Origin: Paraburkholderia silvatlantica
Lineage (GTDB): Bacteria; Pseudomonadota; Gammaproteobacteria; Burkholderiales; Burkholderiaceae
Direction of reading: 5' to 3'
Assembly: GCF_003096715.1 (NCBI RefSeq)
Contig: NZ_QEOL01000034.1
Location: 1-64,000, forward strand
Length of the DNA: 64,000 nucleotides
Position numbers and translations under genes: made by a program. A model generated the notes under the pieces. That model saw only the letters and a program-made list of their open reading frames with translations. It was not told the DNA's origin and made no database searches. Shown in pieces: positions 27,738 through 38,100 of this stretch (the first letter of the stretch is position 1; each line of letters starts with the position of its first letter).

Positions 27738-28904
27738 ATGGGGGCGTACTTGAAGCTGGATATGGCGAGCGTTACCGACGACAAGGCATGGCCTCTATGG
27801 AGCCTGTCTGCCGCCACCTGTTTCTTACTTGTTTTCGCATTCAGCGGAACAAGCGGCTCGTTTTTCTGGGACTACCACGTCTATGAGAAAGGCTTGAGCT
27901 GCTACTCGCAGGGACGGGACCCCTACGCGTGCGCATCGGGCGACTTTCCGTTTGTTTACCCGCCCGCTTTCCTCAAGGTATTTTCCGTTGTCGACTTCCC
28001 GACAGCATTTGCCTTCCTGGTTCTGGCCTCGGCAGCAGGAATTGCCTGCGTTAGCCTGAGTCTCAAGTCCTTGATTCCCTATCATCGCCTGGCCCCTAGC
28101 CTGATTCTTGGTTTCCTGATTGGCGGATCGGGCTTTGCTTCGATCCAGACGGGAAACATTAGCGTCTTCGCACACCTGCTCCTCGTATCGCTTTCCTACT
28201 TTCTATACACGAAACGGTCCGTCTACACGTTGGTGCCGCATGCGATCGCGATCATATTATTTTCTGCCATAAAGCCCTACTTTCTTGCCTATGTCTTGCT
28301 CTACCTCTTCCTGCCCCGCCGCAGTTTGTTTGCATTCGTCGCGGTGCTGCTGTCGGTTGCCGGTATCTACATAGCCCAACCTGCCCTCTACACGCAACTG
28401 TGGGCGGGATTTCAGGGCGCCATCTACAATCAGATCATCCAGCATGGGGACGCAGGGCTGACTATTTTTGCCGTGCTTTCCAGGTTTGGAATGGGAAAGG
28501 CCGGGTTCATCCTTCATCTTCTCCTGATGCTTCTCGTTATATTGATTTCGGTAGTTCTTCGGGTCAGACATGGGCAACGCTCCGTGCAGATCTGCTCGAC
28601 GAGCGAATTGTTTTATTTCCTCGCCATTCTCATTCTGCTCAATCCGAGATTGATGTCGTATGATTTCAGCGTTTTTGCGGTCTGCCTCTATTTGTCCATG
28701 ATCCTTTCATCAAGAGGCGATGGGTGGGTGGGGCTGTTTTTAAAAGTCTTCCCGTTCCTGACCATCCTGCCTCTATGCCTCGAAGGGTTGTTTGATATTC
28801 GAGTGCATTCTCTAACCTACTACTTCCTCACAACCTACGTTCTGCTGGTTGCGGCAGTGGCCTGCCGTTGGCCCTTGCGACTCACCTTCACCCGGTCGGC
28901 CTGA
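27738..28904 (+). CDS. GT87-type polyprenyl-phosphate-sugar-dependent membrane glycosyltransferase
   Basis: 388-aa protein with about ten hydrophobic segments. The first periplasmic loop contains FFWDYHVYEKGL (Asp45), then RDPYACASG (DPY at 61-63) and FVYPPAFL (YPP near 74-76), the GT87 pattern (D..Y, G-DPY, YPP). This GT-C family uses polyprenyl-phosphate-linked sugars on the periplasmic side, so it would fit downstream of the lone GtrA. A second start at 27762 (M9) is possible. Base composition is lower in GC than the neighbours, suggesting acquisition. It is convergent with the acyltransferase at 28992. Confidence 0.72.
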   Translation: MGAYLKLDMASVTDDKAWPLWSLSAATCFLLVFAFSGTSGSFFWDYHVYEKGLSCYSQGRDPYACASGDFPFVYPPAFLKVFSVVDFPTAFAFLVLASAAGIACVSLSLKSLIPYHRLAPSLILGFLIGGSGFASIQTGNISVFAHLLLVSLSYFLYTKRSVYTLVPHAIAIILFSAIKPYFLAYVLLYLFLPRRSLFAFVAVLLSVAGIYIAQPALYTQLWAGFQGAIYNQIIQHGDAGLTIFAVLSRFGMGKAGFILHLLLMLLVILISVVLRVRHGQRSVQICSTSELFYFLAILILLNPRLMSYDFSVFAVCLYLSMILSSRGDGWVGLFLKVFPFLTILPLCLEGLFDIRVHSLTYYFLTTYVLLVAAVACRWPLRLTFTRSA

Positions 28905-28920
28905 CCCAGTTGCAGGCCGA
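28896..28920. terminator. Hairpin between convergent genes (possible terminator)
   Basis: A perfect 8-bp inverted repeat TCGGCCTG / CAGGCCGA with a 9-nt loop overlaps the stop codon of the GT87 gene and faces the end of the acyltransferase gene. No T-run follows on either side, so Rho-independent termination is uncertain. Confidence 0.35.
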
Positions 28921-28991
28921 TGTTCCCCTGCAGATTCGAGCACTACGACTTGCTGCCAGTTTCGGTCAAAATGGAAGCCGCGCACACGCAT

Positions 28992-30188
28992 TCAAAGCGA
29001 CTCTTCCAACGCGCCGCGCTTCGTCAATACGACCTGGCGCACCCACTTGCTGACACTTTCGGTGTATTGCATGGCGGGCTTCTCGATCAATCGAAAGGTC
29101 GTATAGCTGACAAGAATCAAGACGGGAGTGATCAGCAGGATCGTGAACCAGTGCTCCAGAGGGGTGAATATTCTCGCGCTTTGCTTGCCAACGACGAGGT
29201 TGAAAAGCGTAAACAGAATGAACCCGTGCAGGAGATAGATGCTGTAAGCAAGCTCTCCTAGCATGCGGGATAGCTGGCTGGTCAAGGCGCCGAGCAAGGT
29301 GGCGCCGCCAGCAATCACGGCAAAGCTCAGGGAAAGCAGCGCCAACGGGATGCGCGCATAGGTCGTTGGAAACAAGGTGATCGCCCCGGTGATCGCAGCG
29401 ATTGCAACGAGTGAGACGATCTTCTTCTGCGAAACGTTGCGGAACCAGGCGTGACGACAAAGAAGTGCCGCAGTGATCCCCCCGAGAAACGGTGCCAGGA
29501 ATCTCGATTCCGCATGAAAATGAACAAGATCGAGCACGCCAGCAAATCCGATTATCAATACGGCAAGCGACGGAATCGCTCCAATCACGACCGCCAGCAG
29601 AGGGAGGCAAAGATAGAACCCCCATTCATAGGCAAGCGTCCACGACACACCGGATAAAATGAGTTTCGTGCCCTCTACCCCGTTGAGATCCGGCTCGCCA
29701 AAACTAGAAAAACCGATCCATCTCAACGCGTTGATCGCCAGCGTCAAAGGAGATTGCGCCAGCGTGAAACCCGACATGAAAGCGACAGTGACGAAAAGCA
29801 GCAGCATGGCGAACAGATACAAGGGCGTCAGCCGCAGGACTCGGGAGACGTAAAGCTTGATCCAGTCCACTCCCTTCTCTTTGTCATTGATTATCTTTGT
29901 CGAAAACAGAAAGCCGGTGATCATGAAAAACAGGGACACGCTGGCTCGTCCGATATTCGCCATGAAATTCGTTGGAGGGGAATCAAACTGTGAGGTTCTG
30001 ATGTAGAAGTACCATATGCAGGAATGATGCAGAAAAACCAAAAACGCCAGGTAGCCTCTCAATCCGTCGATCGTCGCAAAGCGTCCCGCAGCGCTGGGGG
30101 CGCCGAACCGCCAGATCAGAATCCGGGCGGTGGCGAGTGCAACGAGCACCGCGGCAAACACCGCGAAGGGACTAGTCGGGCTTATCAT
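28992..30188 (-). CDS. Acyltransferase 3 (OafA-type) membrane protein
   Basis: 398-aa membrane protein with about ten helices. TIDGLRGYLAFLVFLHHS holds the catalytic His pair region of the acyltransferase-3 family, and RASVSLFFMITGFLFS with a later RVLRLTPLY motif follows. These enzymes transfer acetyl or other acyl groups to sugars on undecaprenyl-linked glycans or LPS. It lacks a C-terminal SGNH domain, so it would rely on a separate partner if one is needed. The ATG at 30188 is preceded by AAAGAGA. Three such genes are in the window (also 51447 and 57454). Confidence 0.88.
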   Translation of the reverse strand: MISPTSPFAVFAAVLVALATARILIWRFGAPSAAGRFATIDGLRGYLAFLVFLHHSCIWYFYIRTSQFDSPPTNFMANIGRASVSLFFMITGFLFSTKIINDKEKGVDWIKLYVSRVLRLTPLYLFAMLLLFVTVAFMSGFTLAQSPLTLAINALRWIGFSSFGEPDLNGVEGTKLILSGVSWTLAYEWGFYLCLPLLAVVIGAIPSLAVLIIGFAGVLDLVHFHAESRFLAPFLGGITAALLCRHAWFRNVSQKKIVSLVAIAAITGAITLFPTTYARIPLALLSLSFAVIAGGATLLGALTSQLSRMLGELAYSIYLLHGFILFTLFNLVVGKQSARIFTPLEHWFTILLITPVLILVSYTTFRLIEKPAMQYTESVSKWVRQVVLTKRGALEESL

Positions 30189-30333
30189 TCTCTTTGACCT
30201 CTCTGTAGAACCAGCGCTGCCGAAGCGCCACGCCGGCGTACTGGGCCCTCCCACCCGGCCGCCTTCATTGGGCGCCGTGGATGGCGATCGAGACGCCTGC
30301 GTTGTTTTGCAAACGCCTCGATCAAGCGCTGCA

Positions 30334-32205
30334 CTAGATCCGCACAGGTGGAAACTCGGCCGTGCCCAGATTCTCGATCTCGATATAGGACGGCAGTTCG
30401 TTCGCGGTGCGCGAATACAATCCCGCCGCCGTTTGGGAGAACCCGAGCCGCTTGAAATAGTCGTGGCAGGTTGCGTTCCTTCCCGTGTCCACCAGCTCGG
30501 CGCGGACCTCAGCGCCGGATTTCAGCGCCAGGCGCGTCGCAATCGCCCCGACGACCAGCTCCGCGCCAAGCCCGAACACGCGGCACGACAGGACGACCTG
30601 GACGATCTTCTCGCCATGGATCAGGCAAACGGAGATGATGCCGTTGTCGATCAATTTATCCCGCAACGAAGAGACCACGCAGTACCCGCCCTGACTGATG
30701 AACGTCTCGAACTCCGACCGCTCCCATCTTTTCCCGGTCGTGTTGAATTGGTTTGTCTTGTTGATGAGTTCGAACGCGCGATCAAAGTGCCCGGATTGCG
30801 GCGTCCTGATCAGGAAGAACGACTGGCGAAGCTGTAGCGAGGCGAGCCACTCCTCCCGCGAAACGCCATTGTTGGCGTCGGCACTGGCTTCGCGCTGCGA
30901 AATCGCGCGCACGAGTTCGGTGCGGCGCGATGACTCTTCGGTGACGATGGCGACCTGCGTTTCGGCCGATCGCAGAATGATGCGCCGCCAGTCGTAATGA
31001 TTGCCGCCGAGGCAACGAATGGCCGGGATCGCCGCCTTCACCTCCGACAACTCACGGTCGTTATCGTCGATAAAGACACAGTTGCCCGGCAGCAGATTCA
31101 CCTCCTTGAGGATTTCAAGGATGTTCTGCGACTTGGGCTTCCAGTTGATGCGCACGCACGCGAAGTCGTCCATGGTGATGGCGCCGCGCCAGATGGCGTT
31201 GAACCGTTCCATGGTGGGCGCTTCTTCATTCTTGCTGCAGATCGCCAGCAATCCGCCGCGCTTCTTGAAGAATAGCAAAGCTTCGGCCAGACCGATCGGC
31301 CAGCCTTCGATGCGTTGTTCCAGGCTCACGCTCTCGCCTTCTGCTGCCACACCGCGCCACATGGTGTCGTCGAGGTCGACGATAATCAGCTTCACCGGGT
31401 CTCGCTGCTCGATGACCTTGACGATCGCTTCGATCCGGGAAAGGAACGCAAGGGTAAATTCGCGGGACGCGACCTCGTATGTCATGATATTTCCAATCGC
31501 TTTAGGCGCAATCAGCCGATTCGCGTCCAGCTTGAAGTCCCAATCGTTGATGAACGAGGCGTGAGAGCTGCTCAACAGGACGTCGTCCTGCAGGTGCCGG
31601 CGGCCGATAAAGTTCAATATTTCGTTTGCGTCGAGAAAGTAGCAATTATTCGTCCTGCGCACGGCGTCGGACAGAAGCCGGTTGATCTCACGGACCAGAT
31701 ATCCAGGCGATGTCATGGCGAATGGATCGATGAGATCGCCGTCGTAATTGAAGCTCGGCTCGAAAAACGACATGAAGACAATCGGAGCCGTCGTGATCTG
31801 TGCGGCGACCTGCGCTACCTTCTGGGCGAGATATTCCGCTGTTCTTTCCAGAAAGGAGCGCGCTTCGTCGTCTGAACGCAGGCGCGCAAAAACCATGTCC
31901 ACCACGGGTTCAGGCGTTTGCGTCACTTCACCGAGAATGTGACGGAGCGTGAGATTCACGACGACGACGTCATCGGTTGGCGCGGCCTCCGGGATCGGGG
32001 CGTGGCGTCTCGAGCCCATCAGTATGTGCCGGATGTGGTGCCCGGAGTTTGCGCTTCGCTTGACGAGCATCTCCACGGAACAGGTGCCGAGCAGCAGGAT
32101 ATTGAGCTTGCGCGACTGGATCGCGAGCGACGTCGGCGGCAGCGGTAAATTGACCTGTTTATCGGCGACGGACGAGTAAAACAAATCGCGGACAAATTGA
32201 CGCAT
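30334..32205 (-). CDS. FkbH-like HAD-IIIC phosphatase/acyltransferase with N-terminal SGNH-like and C-terminal GNAT-like regions
   Basis: 623-aa protein. The central HAD-IIIC domain has VDLDDTMWRGV (Asp277 and Asp279) and FIDDNDRELSEVKAA, the motif pair of FkbH, which takes glyceryl from 1,3-bisphosphoglycerate and loads it on a carrier protein. Residues 40-230 resemble an SGNH/GDSL-type N-terminal region (LLLGTCSVEML), and after about 480 there is a GNAT-like domain (VLSCRVFGLGAELVVG). The ATG at 32205 has CGAGG upstream; the frame opens at a GTG 30 nt before. Similar proteins occur both in polyketide clusters and in polysaccharide loci. No free ACP gene lies near, so its carrier is unknown. 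Confidence 0.8.
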   Translation of the reverse strand: MRQFVRDLFYSSVADKQVNLPLPPTSLAIQSRKLNILLLGTCSVEMLVKRSANSGHHIRHILMGSRRHAPIPEAAPTDDVVVVNLTLRHILGEVTQTPEPVVDMVFARLRSDDEARSFLERTAEYLAQKVAQVAAQITTAPIVFMSFFEPSFNYDGDLIDPFAMTSPGYLVREINRLLSDAVRRTNNCYFLDANEILNFIGRRHLQDDVLLSSSHASFINDWDFKLDANRLIAPKAIGNIMTYEVASREFTLAFLSRIEAIVKVIEQRDPVKLIIVDLDDTMWRGVAAEGESVSLEQRIEGWPIGLAEALLFFKKRGGLLAICSKNEEAPTMERFNAIWRGAITMDDFACVRINWKPKSQNILEILKEVNLLPGNCVFIDDNDRELSEVKAAIPAIRCLGGNHYDWRRIILRSAETQVAIVTEESSRRTELVRAISQREASADANNGVSREEWLASLQLRQSFFLIRTPQSGHFDRAFELINKTNQFNTTGKRWERSEFETFISQGGYCVVSSLRDKLIDNGIISVCLIHGEKIVQVVLSCRVFGLGAELVVGAIATRLALKSGAEVRAELVDTGRNATCHDYFKRLGFSQTAAGLYSRTANELPSYIEIENLGTAEFPPVRI

Positions 32206-32501
32206 TTGGGACCTCGAAGTCGAAGCGCTCTCCACACACAGGCGGTATCGGCTCTGAGATTAGAGCAGAACGCAGATGCACCATCTGTGCGCCGACATAC
32301 ACAACCCCAACCGGATATGGCGCGCCGACGTTTATGAACGTCCCCGACATAATCGGGTGATCGGGGAGATATAAAGGGGAAGAACCGGCCCTGGTCTAGC
32401 GCTTCGAAATTAAAGGCGGGTCAAACGGGAGGGGAGGAAACTGGATCTGCAGGCTTGCCGGATCGCAGGCCATGACTTTTATTTTTCGGAGCCGATGCAA
32501 C

Positions 32502-33440
32502 TCAAGTCGAATAATCCTGAGCCTGGAGTATCCGTCTCAACTGTTTGATCAAATTCACACCTCCCCATCCGATAACCAGCCTCGCAAACAGTGACGCCCA
32601 ATCCTTGCCGGGAATCTCTATCTCTCTCAACACGACTCGCTCGAAAATAGCAAATCTCAAGGCAAGACTCATTTTCTTGTAGATCAGAACATTAAATATA
32701 AACGACGAGACATGCCCTTTGGACATCAGCTTGTTATATTTTTCAAAAAATACCAGACTGGGTTCGCAACTGATCGCCTTCGATATTCTCGCGGGACTTT
32801 CGCTCAGGGAATACTCCACCAGTGCGTCGTGCAAATAAACGAATACGCAGCCAGCCATCTCAGCCCGAATGGCGAAATCCCAATCCTGATGACGGCGCAA
32901 CGATCCATCGAAGCTGATCAGCGGGTACTGATGACGCCACATCATGATCGACGAGGTCTGAATATAGCCCCCCTCGAGCAGGATGAAGTCGAGCATCGAC
33001 TGCCCATCGTAGGGAGAGCGGTTGCCCAGGATGCGCCGCCCTGCGTCGGTTAGCACGACGTTGCTGAAGAGCACCTTCGCTTCGTTTCCGGCGGGCTTTG
33101 GGCCGAACGCGGCGATGCAGCGCTCGAGCTTGTCGGGGAGCCATCGGTCGTCGGCGTCGAGGAAGGCGATCAGGTCACCGGTGGCCTCTTCAATGCCCCG
33201 GTTTCGACACCACGCCGCACCATGGTTCTCACTTTCGCGAATGAGACGCAAGACAATGTTGTCTCCGCAACGCCCCGGCAGTTCGAACTGCTGCCCCGAT
33301 GCGTCATCGACGACGATAATTTCCCGCGGAACAACGGTTTGACTGGAAATCGATTCTATTGCCACCCACAGCAGATCAAGGCTGTTGTAGTGTGGAATGA
33401 TCACACTCACGTTGTAGGCATTGTCAAAATCACACCGCAT
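32502..33440 (-). CDS. Glycosyltransferase family 2
   Basis: 312-aa GT-A glycosyltransferase. It begins VSVIIPHYNSLDLLWVAI, has IIVVDDASG for the first Asp, and then IAFLDADDRWLPDKLE, the DxD metal site. HGAAWCRNRGIEEATGD is the standard GT2 acceptor-side linker. The acceptor and donor are not predictable. It has no membrane helices apart from possible amphipathic C-terminal segments. It is transcribed toward the FkbH-like gene, 296 nt away, in the same direction. Confidence 0.88.
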   Translation of the reverse strand: MRCDFDNAYNVSVIIPHYNSLDLLWVAIESISSQTVVPREIIVVDDASGQQFELPGRCGDNIVLRLIRESENHGAAWCRNRGIEEATGDLIAFLDADDRWLPDKLERCIAAFGPKPAGNEAKVLFSNVVLTDAGRRILGNRSPYDGQSMLDFILLEGGYIQTSSIMMWRHQYPLISFDGSLRRHQDWDFAIRAEMAGCVFVYLHDALVEYSLSESPARISKAISCEPSLVFFEKYNKLMSKGHVSSFIFNVLIYKKMSLALRFAIFERVVLREIEIPGKDWASLFARLVIGWGGVNLIKQLRRILQAQDYST

Positions 33441-34068
33441 CCCGCACCTCGAATCCGAATTTCGACAACTTCCTCGTGCAAAGCGTAGAACTATCTGCCG
33501 CGATCTGATAGCGCGTCAATCGCACATATTCTTACCGTTCCTTACCGGGAACATCCGTTGTACACCTGCAATTATTCTTACATAAACATTAAACATACTT
33601 TCTAATTACATACGGAAACGATTGGCAAACCCTCCCCTAACGGGTCTCGGACCAGTCTTTTTCCAGGGCCATTGAGCTGACTCGGTCCAATAACGAACGC
33701 AACCGACCGGCGTTCTGAAAACCAAAGCAATAGATGATCCGTCCGGCACCGCATCGAGTCGCAAAGGACCATGCAGCCCAGCTACCTTCGGAGAGCCTCG
33801 CAGGTTTGAGGTCAGCGAACGTGCCATACGCTTGAGCGTGTCCTGAAACAGCACGCTGCGATATCTGGCAAGTCGCGATACGACTTCGTTGCGGCTATCT
33901 ACTCGCACTGGCGCAAAACACGCACGCACGATGTACAGCGTGATTACATCACGCCCTGACAGATCGTAGGGCGTGTCCCTGGTATCGTTCCGTGGGTTGC
34001 CCAACAAATCCACGAGAATCGTCTGTGTACATTCTCTCGTGCGCACCGCAAGTCAAACCAGGCCATCC
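33441..34068. other. Divergent intergenic region between GT2 and the PPTase
   Basis: About 630 bases with a marked AT-rich stretch near 33510-33610, unlike the flanks. A 146-codon minus-strand frame (33606-34046) has no family features and is not called. A weak minus-strand promoter candidate is TTGACG (about 33523-33518) with GATAGT about 18 nt downstream. The region may hold the promoters of both divergent genes. Confidence 0.35.
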
Positions 34069-34779
34069 ATGTCCGCATCGCCACTTATGCCGCCGACCCT
34101 GCAGGAAGTCCATGTCTGGCAATGGGACCTCGACGCCTGCAGCAGTGAATTTGATCGGCACTGGGCAATGCTGTCGGCACAGGAGCACGAGCGGGCCGGC
34201 AACTTTCGCTTCGAGCTGCATCGCCGCCGCTACGTGAGCGGACGGGGAAAACTCAGACAGATCCTTGGCCGTTATCTCTCGCTCCCCCCGCGGGCAGTCG
34301 CACTCGAATATGGTCCGGAAGGCAAACCATTTTGCACGAGCCAACCTGCTGGATGGAGGATCTGCTTCAACCTGAGCCACAGCGAAAACACAGCGGCACT
34401 CGCCATTTCGGGCGGCTTCGAGGTGGGCATCGACGTAGAACATATTCGTCCGATCGAGGAGAGCATGCCGCTCGAAGTTTTCTCTGCTCGCGAGCGCGAA
34501 CAATTCGACGCGCTTCCGGCATCGCAACGGCAAACGGTCTTTTTTGAAACCTGGGCTCGCAAGGAGGCCAGCCTGAAAGCGCTCGGCACGGGCTTCACCC
34601 TGCCGCCGGAGCATTTCGAGTTCGATCTTTCCGTTCACGGCGACACGACACCCCGCTTCGTCGGCGGCGAGGCGGCAGAAGCCTCGCATTGGCGCATTCG
34701 CACGCTGTCACCCGGTCCAACCCGCGCGGGAGCCGTGGCGGCCCGCCATAGCGGCTGGTCGATCGTCGACATGAACTGA
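34069..34779 (+). CDS. 4'-phosphopantetheinyl transferase (Sfp type)
   Basis: 236-aa enzyme that converts apo carrier domains to holo form by adding phosphopantetheine from CoA. It shows FNLSHSENTAALAI, then VGIDVEHIRPI with the Mg-binding Asp and Glu, then FFETWARKEASLKALGTGF, the W-x-x-KEA motif. The length is that of Sfp-type enzymes used by NRPS and PKS. The ATG at 34069 is the one that fits the family; the frame is open from 33973. It lies directly upstream of the NRPS-PKS gene on the same strand and is the obvious activator of its three carrier domains. Confidence 0.93.
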   Translation: MSASPLMPPTLQEVHVWQWDLDACSSEFDRHWAMLSAQEHERAGNFRFELHRRRYVSGRGKLRQILGRYLSLPPRAVALEYGPEGKPFCTSQPAGWRICFNLSHSENTAALAISGGFEVGIDVEHIRPIEESMPLEVFSAREREQFDALPASQRQTVFFETWARKEASLKALGTGFTLPPEHFEFDLSVHGDTTPRFVGGEAAEASHWRIRTLSPGPTRAGAVAARHSGWSIVDMN

Positions 34780-35193
34780 CCTGGCAAGGCATCCGGCGCG
34801 CGGTCGTAGTCGCGATCCGGTTGTTGCCACGCACAACACCACGCTGTTTTTCGCCTCGAAGGAGCGCACACAGAGGACCCACGCCGCGATTGCCGCCAAA
34901 CCCACCCGCATGGCGGAAAGCGGGCCACAGCCTGCACACGAATCCGCCCACACAGCCCCGGTGCGACGTGTTGCTGCAGCACATCGTGTGTGCGACGGCG
35001 AACGGATAGGCATCCCGCGGAAGATTAACTTCCTCCTACAGCAAATTTCAAACTTGGGACACGAGCCAGGTGCGCAAGGCCGCCTGGCTCCTGTGCTTCC
35101 CGTGACAGGCTGCCGTTCGGCGTAAGTGCCGCGAGCCCATCGCCGGTCCTTGCCCAGCACCGGACCTTCGTCAAAATTGTGGGGGAGTAGCAA
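34780..35193. other. Leader region upstream of the NRPS-PKS operon
   Basis: 414 bases without a gene. It holds a 5-bp inverted repeat GGAAG-ATTAA-CTTCC at 35019-35033 and two copies of GTGCGACG 29 bp apart (34961-34968 and 34990-34997), either of which could be a regulator site. GGGGGAG lies 6 nt before the NRPS start codon. I could not find a convincing -35/-10 pair. Confidence 0.35.
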
Positions 35194-38100
35194 ATGTCAC
35201 ACAGAGATGGACTTTCAGGCGTTTTGCCGGGCGGGACCGATCCTGTGCCTGGCGTGGCAGCGCGCTTCGATGCCATATGCGCCGGGTTCGGCAATCATCT
35301 TGCTGTGATTGACGCCACGGGCGAGGAAAATTACGCCGCCCTCGGCGAACGTTCGGCGCGGCTCGCAACCGTCCTGCACGAAATGGGACTGGAGCCGGGC
35401 GAGCGCTGCGCGATCATGGTTTCGCGTAGCCGCGACACGCTCGCCTTGATGCTGGCGATCCTGCGGCTGGGCGCCGTCTACGTACCGCTGGACCGCGCCT
35501 ATCCGAAGGCGCAGCTCGATTTCATCGTTGCCGACTGCGCGCCCAGGCTCATCATCGCCGAAGCGGCCGCGCTCGCCAGCGTCGGCGAGCTGAACGGCGT
35601 CTCGGTCGATCTCGAGCATGTCGTGGCGGCGGCCGAAGCAGCCGACCCCGCACCGCTTCATGCCAGCAGCCGCGACGACGCGGCTTACGTGATGTACACC
35701 TCCGGCTCGACCGGCAAGCCCAAGGGCGTGATCGTGCCGCAGCGCGCGATTCTGCGCCTCGTGCAGGGCCAGACCTTCACCGAGCTTTCGCCCCACACGC
35801 GTTTCCTCAACCTCGCGCCGCTCGCCTTCGATGCGAGCACGCTGGAGATCTGGGGACCGCTCCTGAACGGCGGCTGTGCCGCCATCGTCAACGAGGTCCA
35901 GCCCTCTCTCGACACGATCGCGTCCGAGATAGCGCGACTCGGCGTTACCAGCGCCTGGTTCACGGCTGGCCTCTTCAATGCGCTCGCCGACTATCGGCTG
36001 GAAGCCTTTCTGCCGCTCAAGGAGGCGTTGACGGGCGGGGACGTGCTGTCCCCCGTCCACGTACGCAAGGTCATGGAGGCTCATTCGGGCCTGCAGATCA
36101 TCAATGGCTACGGTCCGACCGAGAACACGACCTTTACGTGCTGCTACCGCATTCCGCGCGACGGCGAGGCGCTCGCGAATGGCGACGCCATTCCCATCGG
36201 CTACGCCATTGCGGGCACAAGCGCCTACATCGTGGACGACAAGCTCGCACCGGTTGCCGATGGCGAAGTCGGCGAACTGGTCACGGGCGGCGACGGCGTC
36301 GCGCTCGGCTATCTGAACCGGCCCGAACTGACGGCCGAGAAGTTCGTCGACGACGTTTTCGCTCCCGGCGCCAGGCTCTACCGCACCGGCGACCTCGTGC
36401 GCCGCCGCCCGGACGGGGCAATCGAATTTCTGGGCCGCAACGACCGGCAGATCAAGATTGCAGGCAAGCGCATCGAACTCGACGAAATCGAACATGCGTT
36501 GCGCGTGGCGCCCGGCGTGGCTGACGCAGCCGTGGCGGCGTTCGATGGCCGCATGGGCAAGGCCATCGCGGGCTTCGTAAAAGCCGATGCCGCAGACGCC
36601 GCCGTCCTCCTGAAGGAAATCCGCGCTTATCTCAAATCCGCGCTGCCCGACTACATGATGCCGTCGGAGCTGCGTGTGCTGCCGGACTTTCCGCTGACGC
36701 CCAATGGCAAGATCAACCGCAAGGCACTGCTTTCGCAGATCGATACGCAATCCGAATCATCGGTGGCGGCCCCGCCCGTGGACGACGATGTCGCCGACAA
36801 GCTCGCATCCGTGTTCGAAGGGCTTCTCGGCAAACCCGTCGATCGCCACGCGAACTTCTTCGACCTCGGATTGCGCTCGCTCGATCTGATGCGCGCGCAC
36901 GCCGTCATCGCGCGCGACGTCGCGGCCAAGGTCGCGCTGGTGGACTTGTTCCGCCACCCCAATGTCGAGGCACTGGCCGCGCAGCTGCGCACGACCCTCC
37001 CGGCAGCAAGCATGGACGCCATCCGCCAGCGCCGGGGCGCGCAAGGCGGAGCCATCGCAGTCGTCGGCATGTCCGGGCGGTTTCCGGGCGCGCGCAGTGT
37101 CTCCGAACTGTGGGCCAACATCCTCGCCGGGCGCGACTGCGTCACGCATTTCGACGTGGCGGAACTCGAAGACAGCTTCGATGACGGCTTGCGCCGCGAT
37201 AAAAGCTACGTCAAGGCGCGGCCGATACTCGCGGACGTGGACCGCTTCGATGCCGGCTTTTTCGGCATGCTCGCGCGCGAGTCGGCGCTGACCGACCCAC
37301 AACAGCGCCTTTTCCTCGAAATCGCATGGGAAGCGTTCGAAGATGCCGGATACGACCCGGCAACGATCGCCGGCGCCGTCGGGGTGTTCGCCGGCACGTC
37401 GATGAACACCTACTTCCTCAAGCACGTCCTGTCCGATCGCGCGGTCATCGACGAATTCACGAGCCAGTTCCAGATCGGCGAGTATCAAAAGCTCATGGGC
37501 GCCGGTGACTTCGTCGCCACCCGCACCGCCTACAAGCTCGGGCTTACGGGGCCGGCCATCTCGGTACAGACGGCCTGCTCCACCTCGCTCACCGCGATCA
37601 GCCTCGCCGTCGAAAATCTTCGCGCGGGACGCTGCGACATGGCGCTGGCCGGCGGCGTCTCGATCACCTTCCCGCAAAAGCGCGGCTACTTCTATGAAGA
37701 AGGCGGCATGGGCGCGCCCGACGGCGTGTGCCGTCCGTTCGATGCCGATGCGAAAGGCACGGTGTTCGGCAGCGGCGCGGGCGTGGTCCTGCTCAAACGT
37801 CTCGAAGACGCCATCGCCGACGAAGATCCGATCTATGCCGTGATCCGCGGCGTGGGCATCAACAACGACGGCTCCGACAAGGTCGGCTTCACCGCCCCGA
37901 GCGTCGACGCGCAGGCTCGCGCGATTGCCATCGCGCACGCCGAGGCCGACATCGATCCGTCGTCGATTGGCTATATCGAGGCCCACGGCACGGCAACGCC
38001 GCTCGGCGATCCGATTGAATTCGCGGGCCTCGTGCAGGCGTTTCGCCTGGGCGGCGCCGAGGGTGGGCAGTTCTGCGCGCTCGGCTCGGCGAAGGCCAAT

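Noticed and set aside
33606..34046. A 146-codon minus-strand frame between the GT2 and the PPTase
   Set aside because: No Shine-Dalgarno, no domain, overlaps the PPTase upstream region, and composition is not coding-like.
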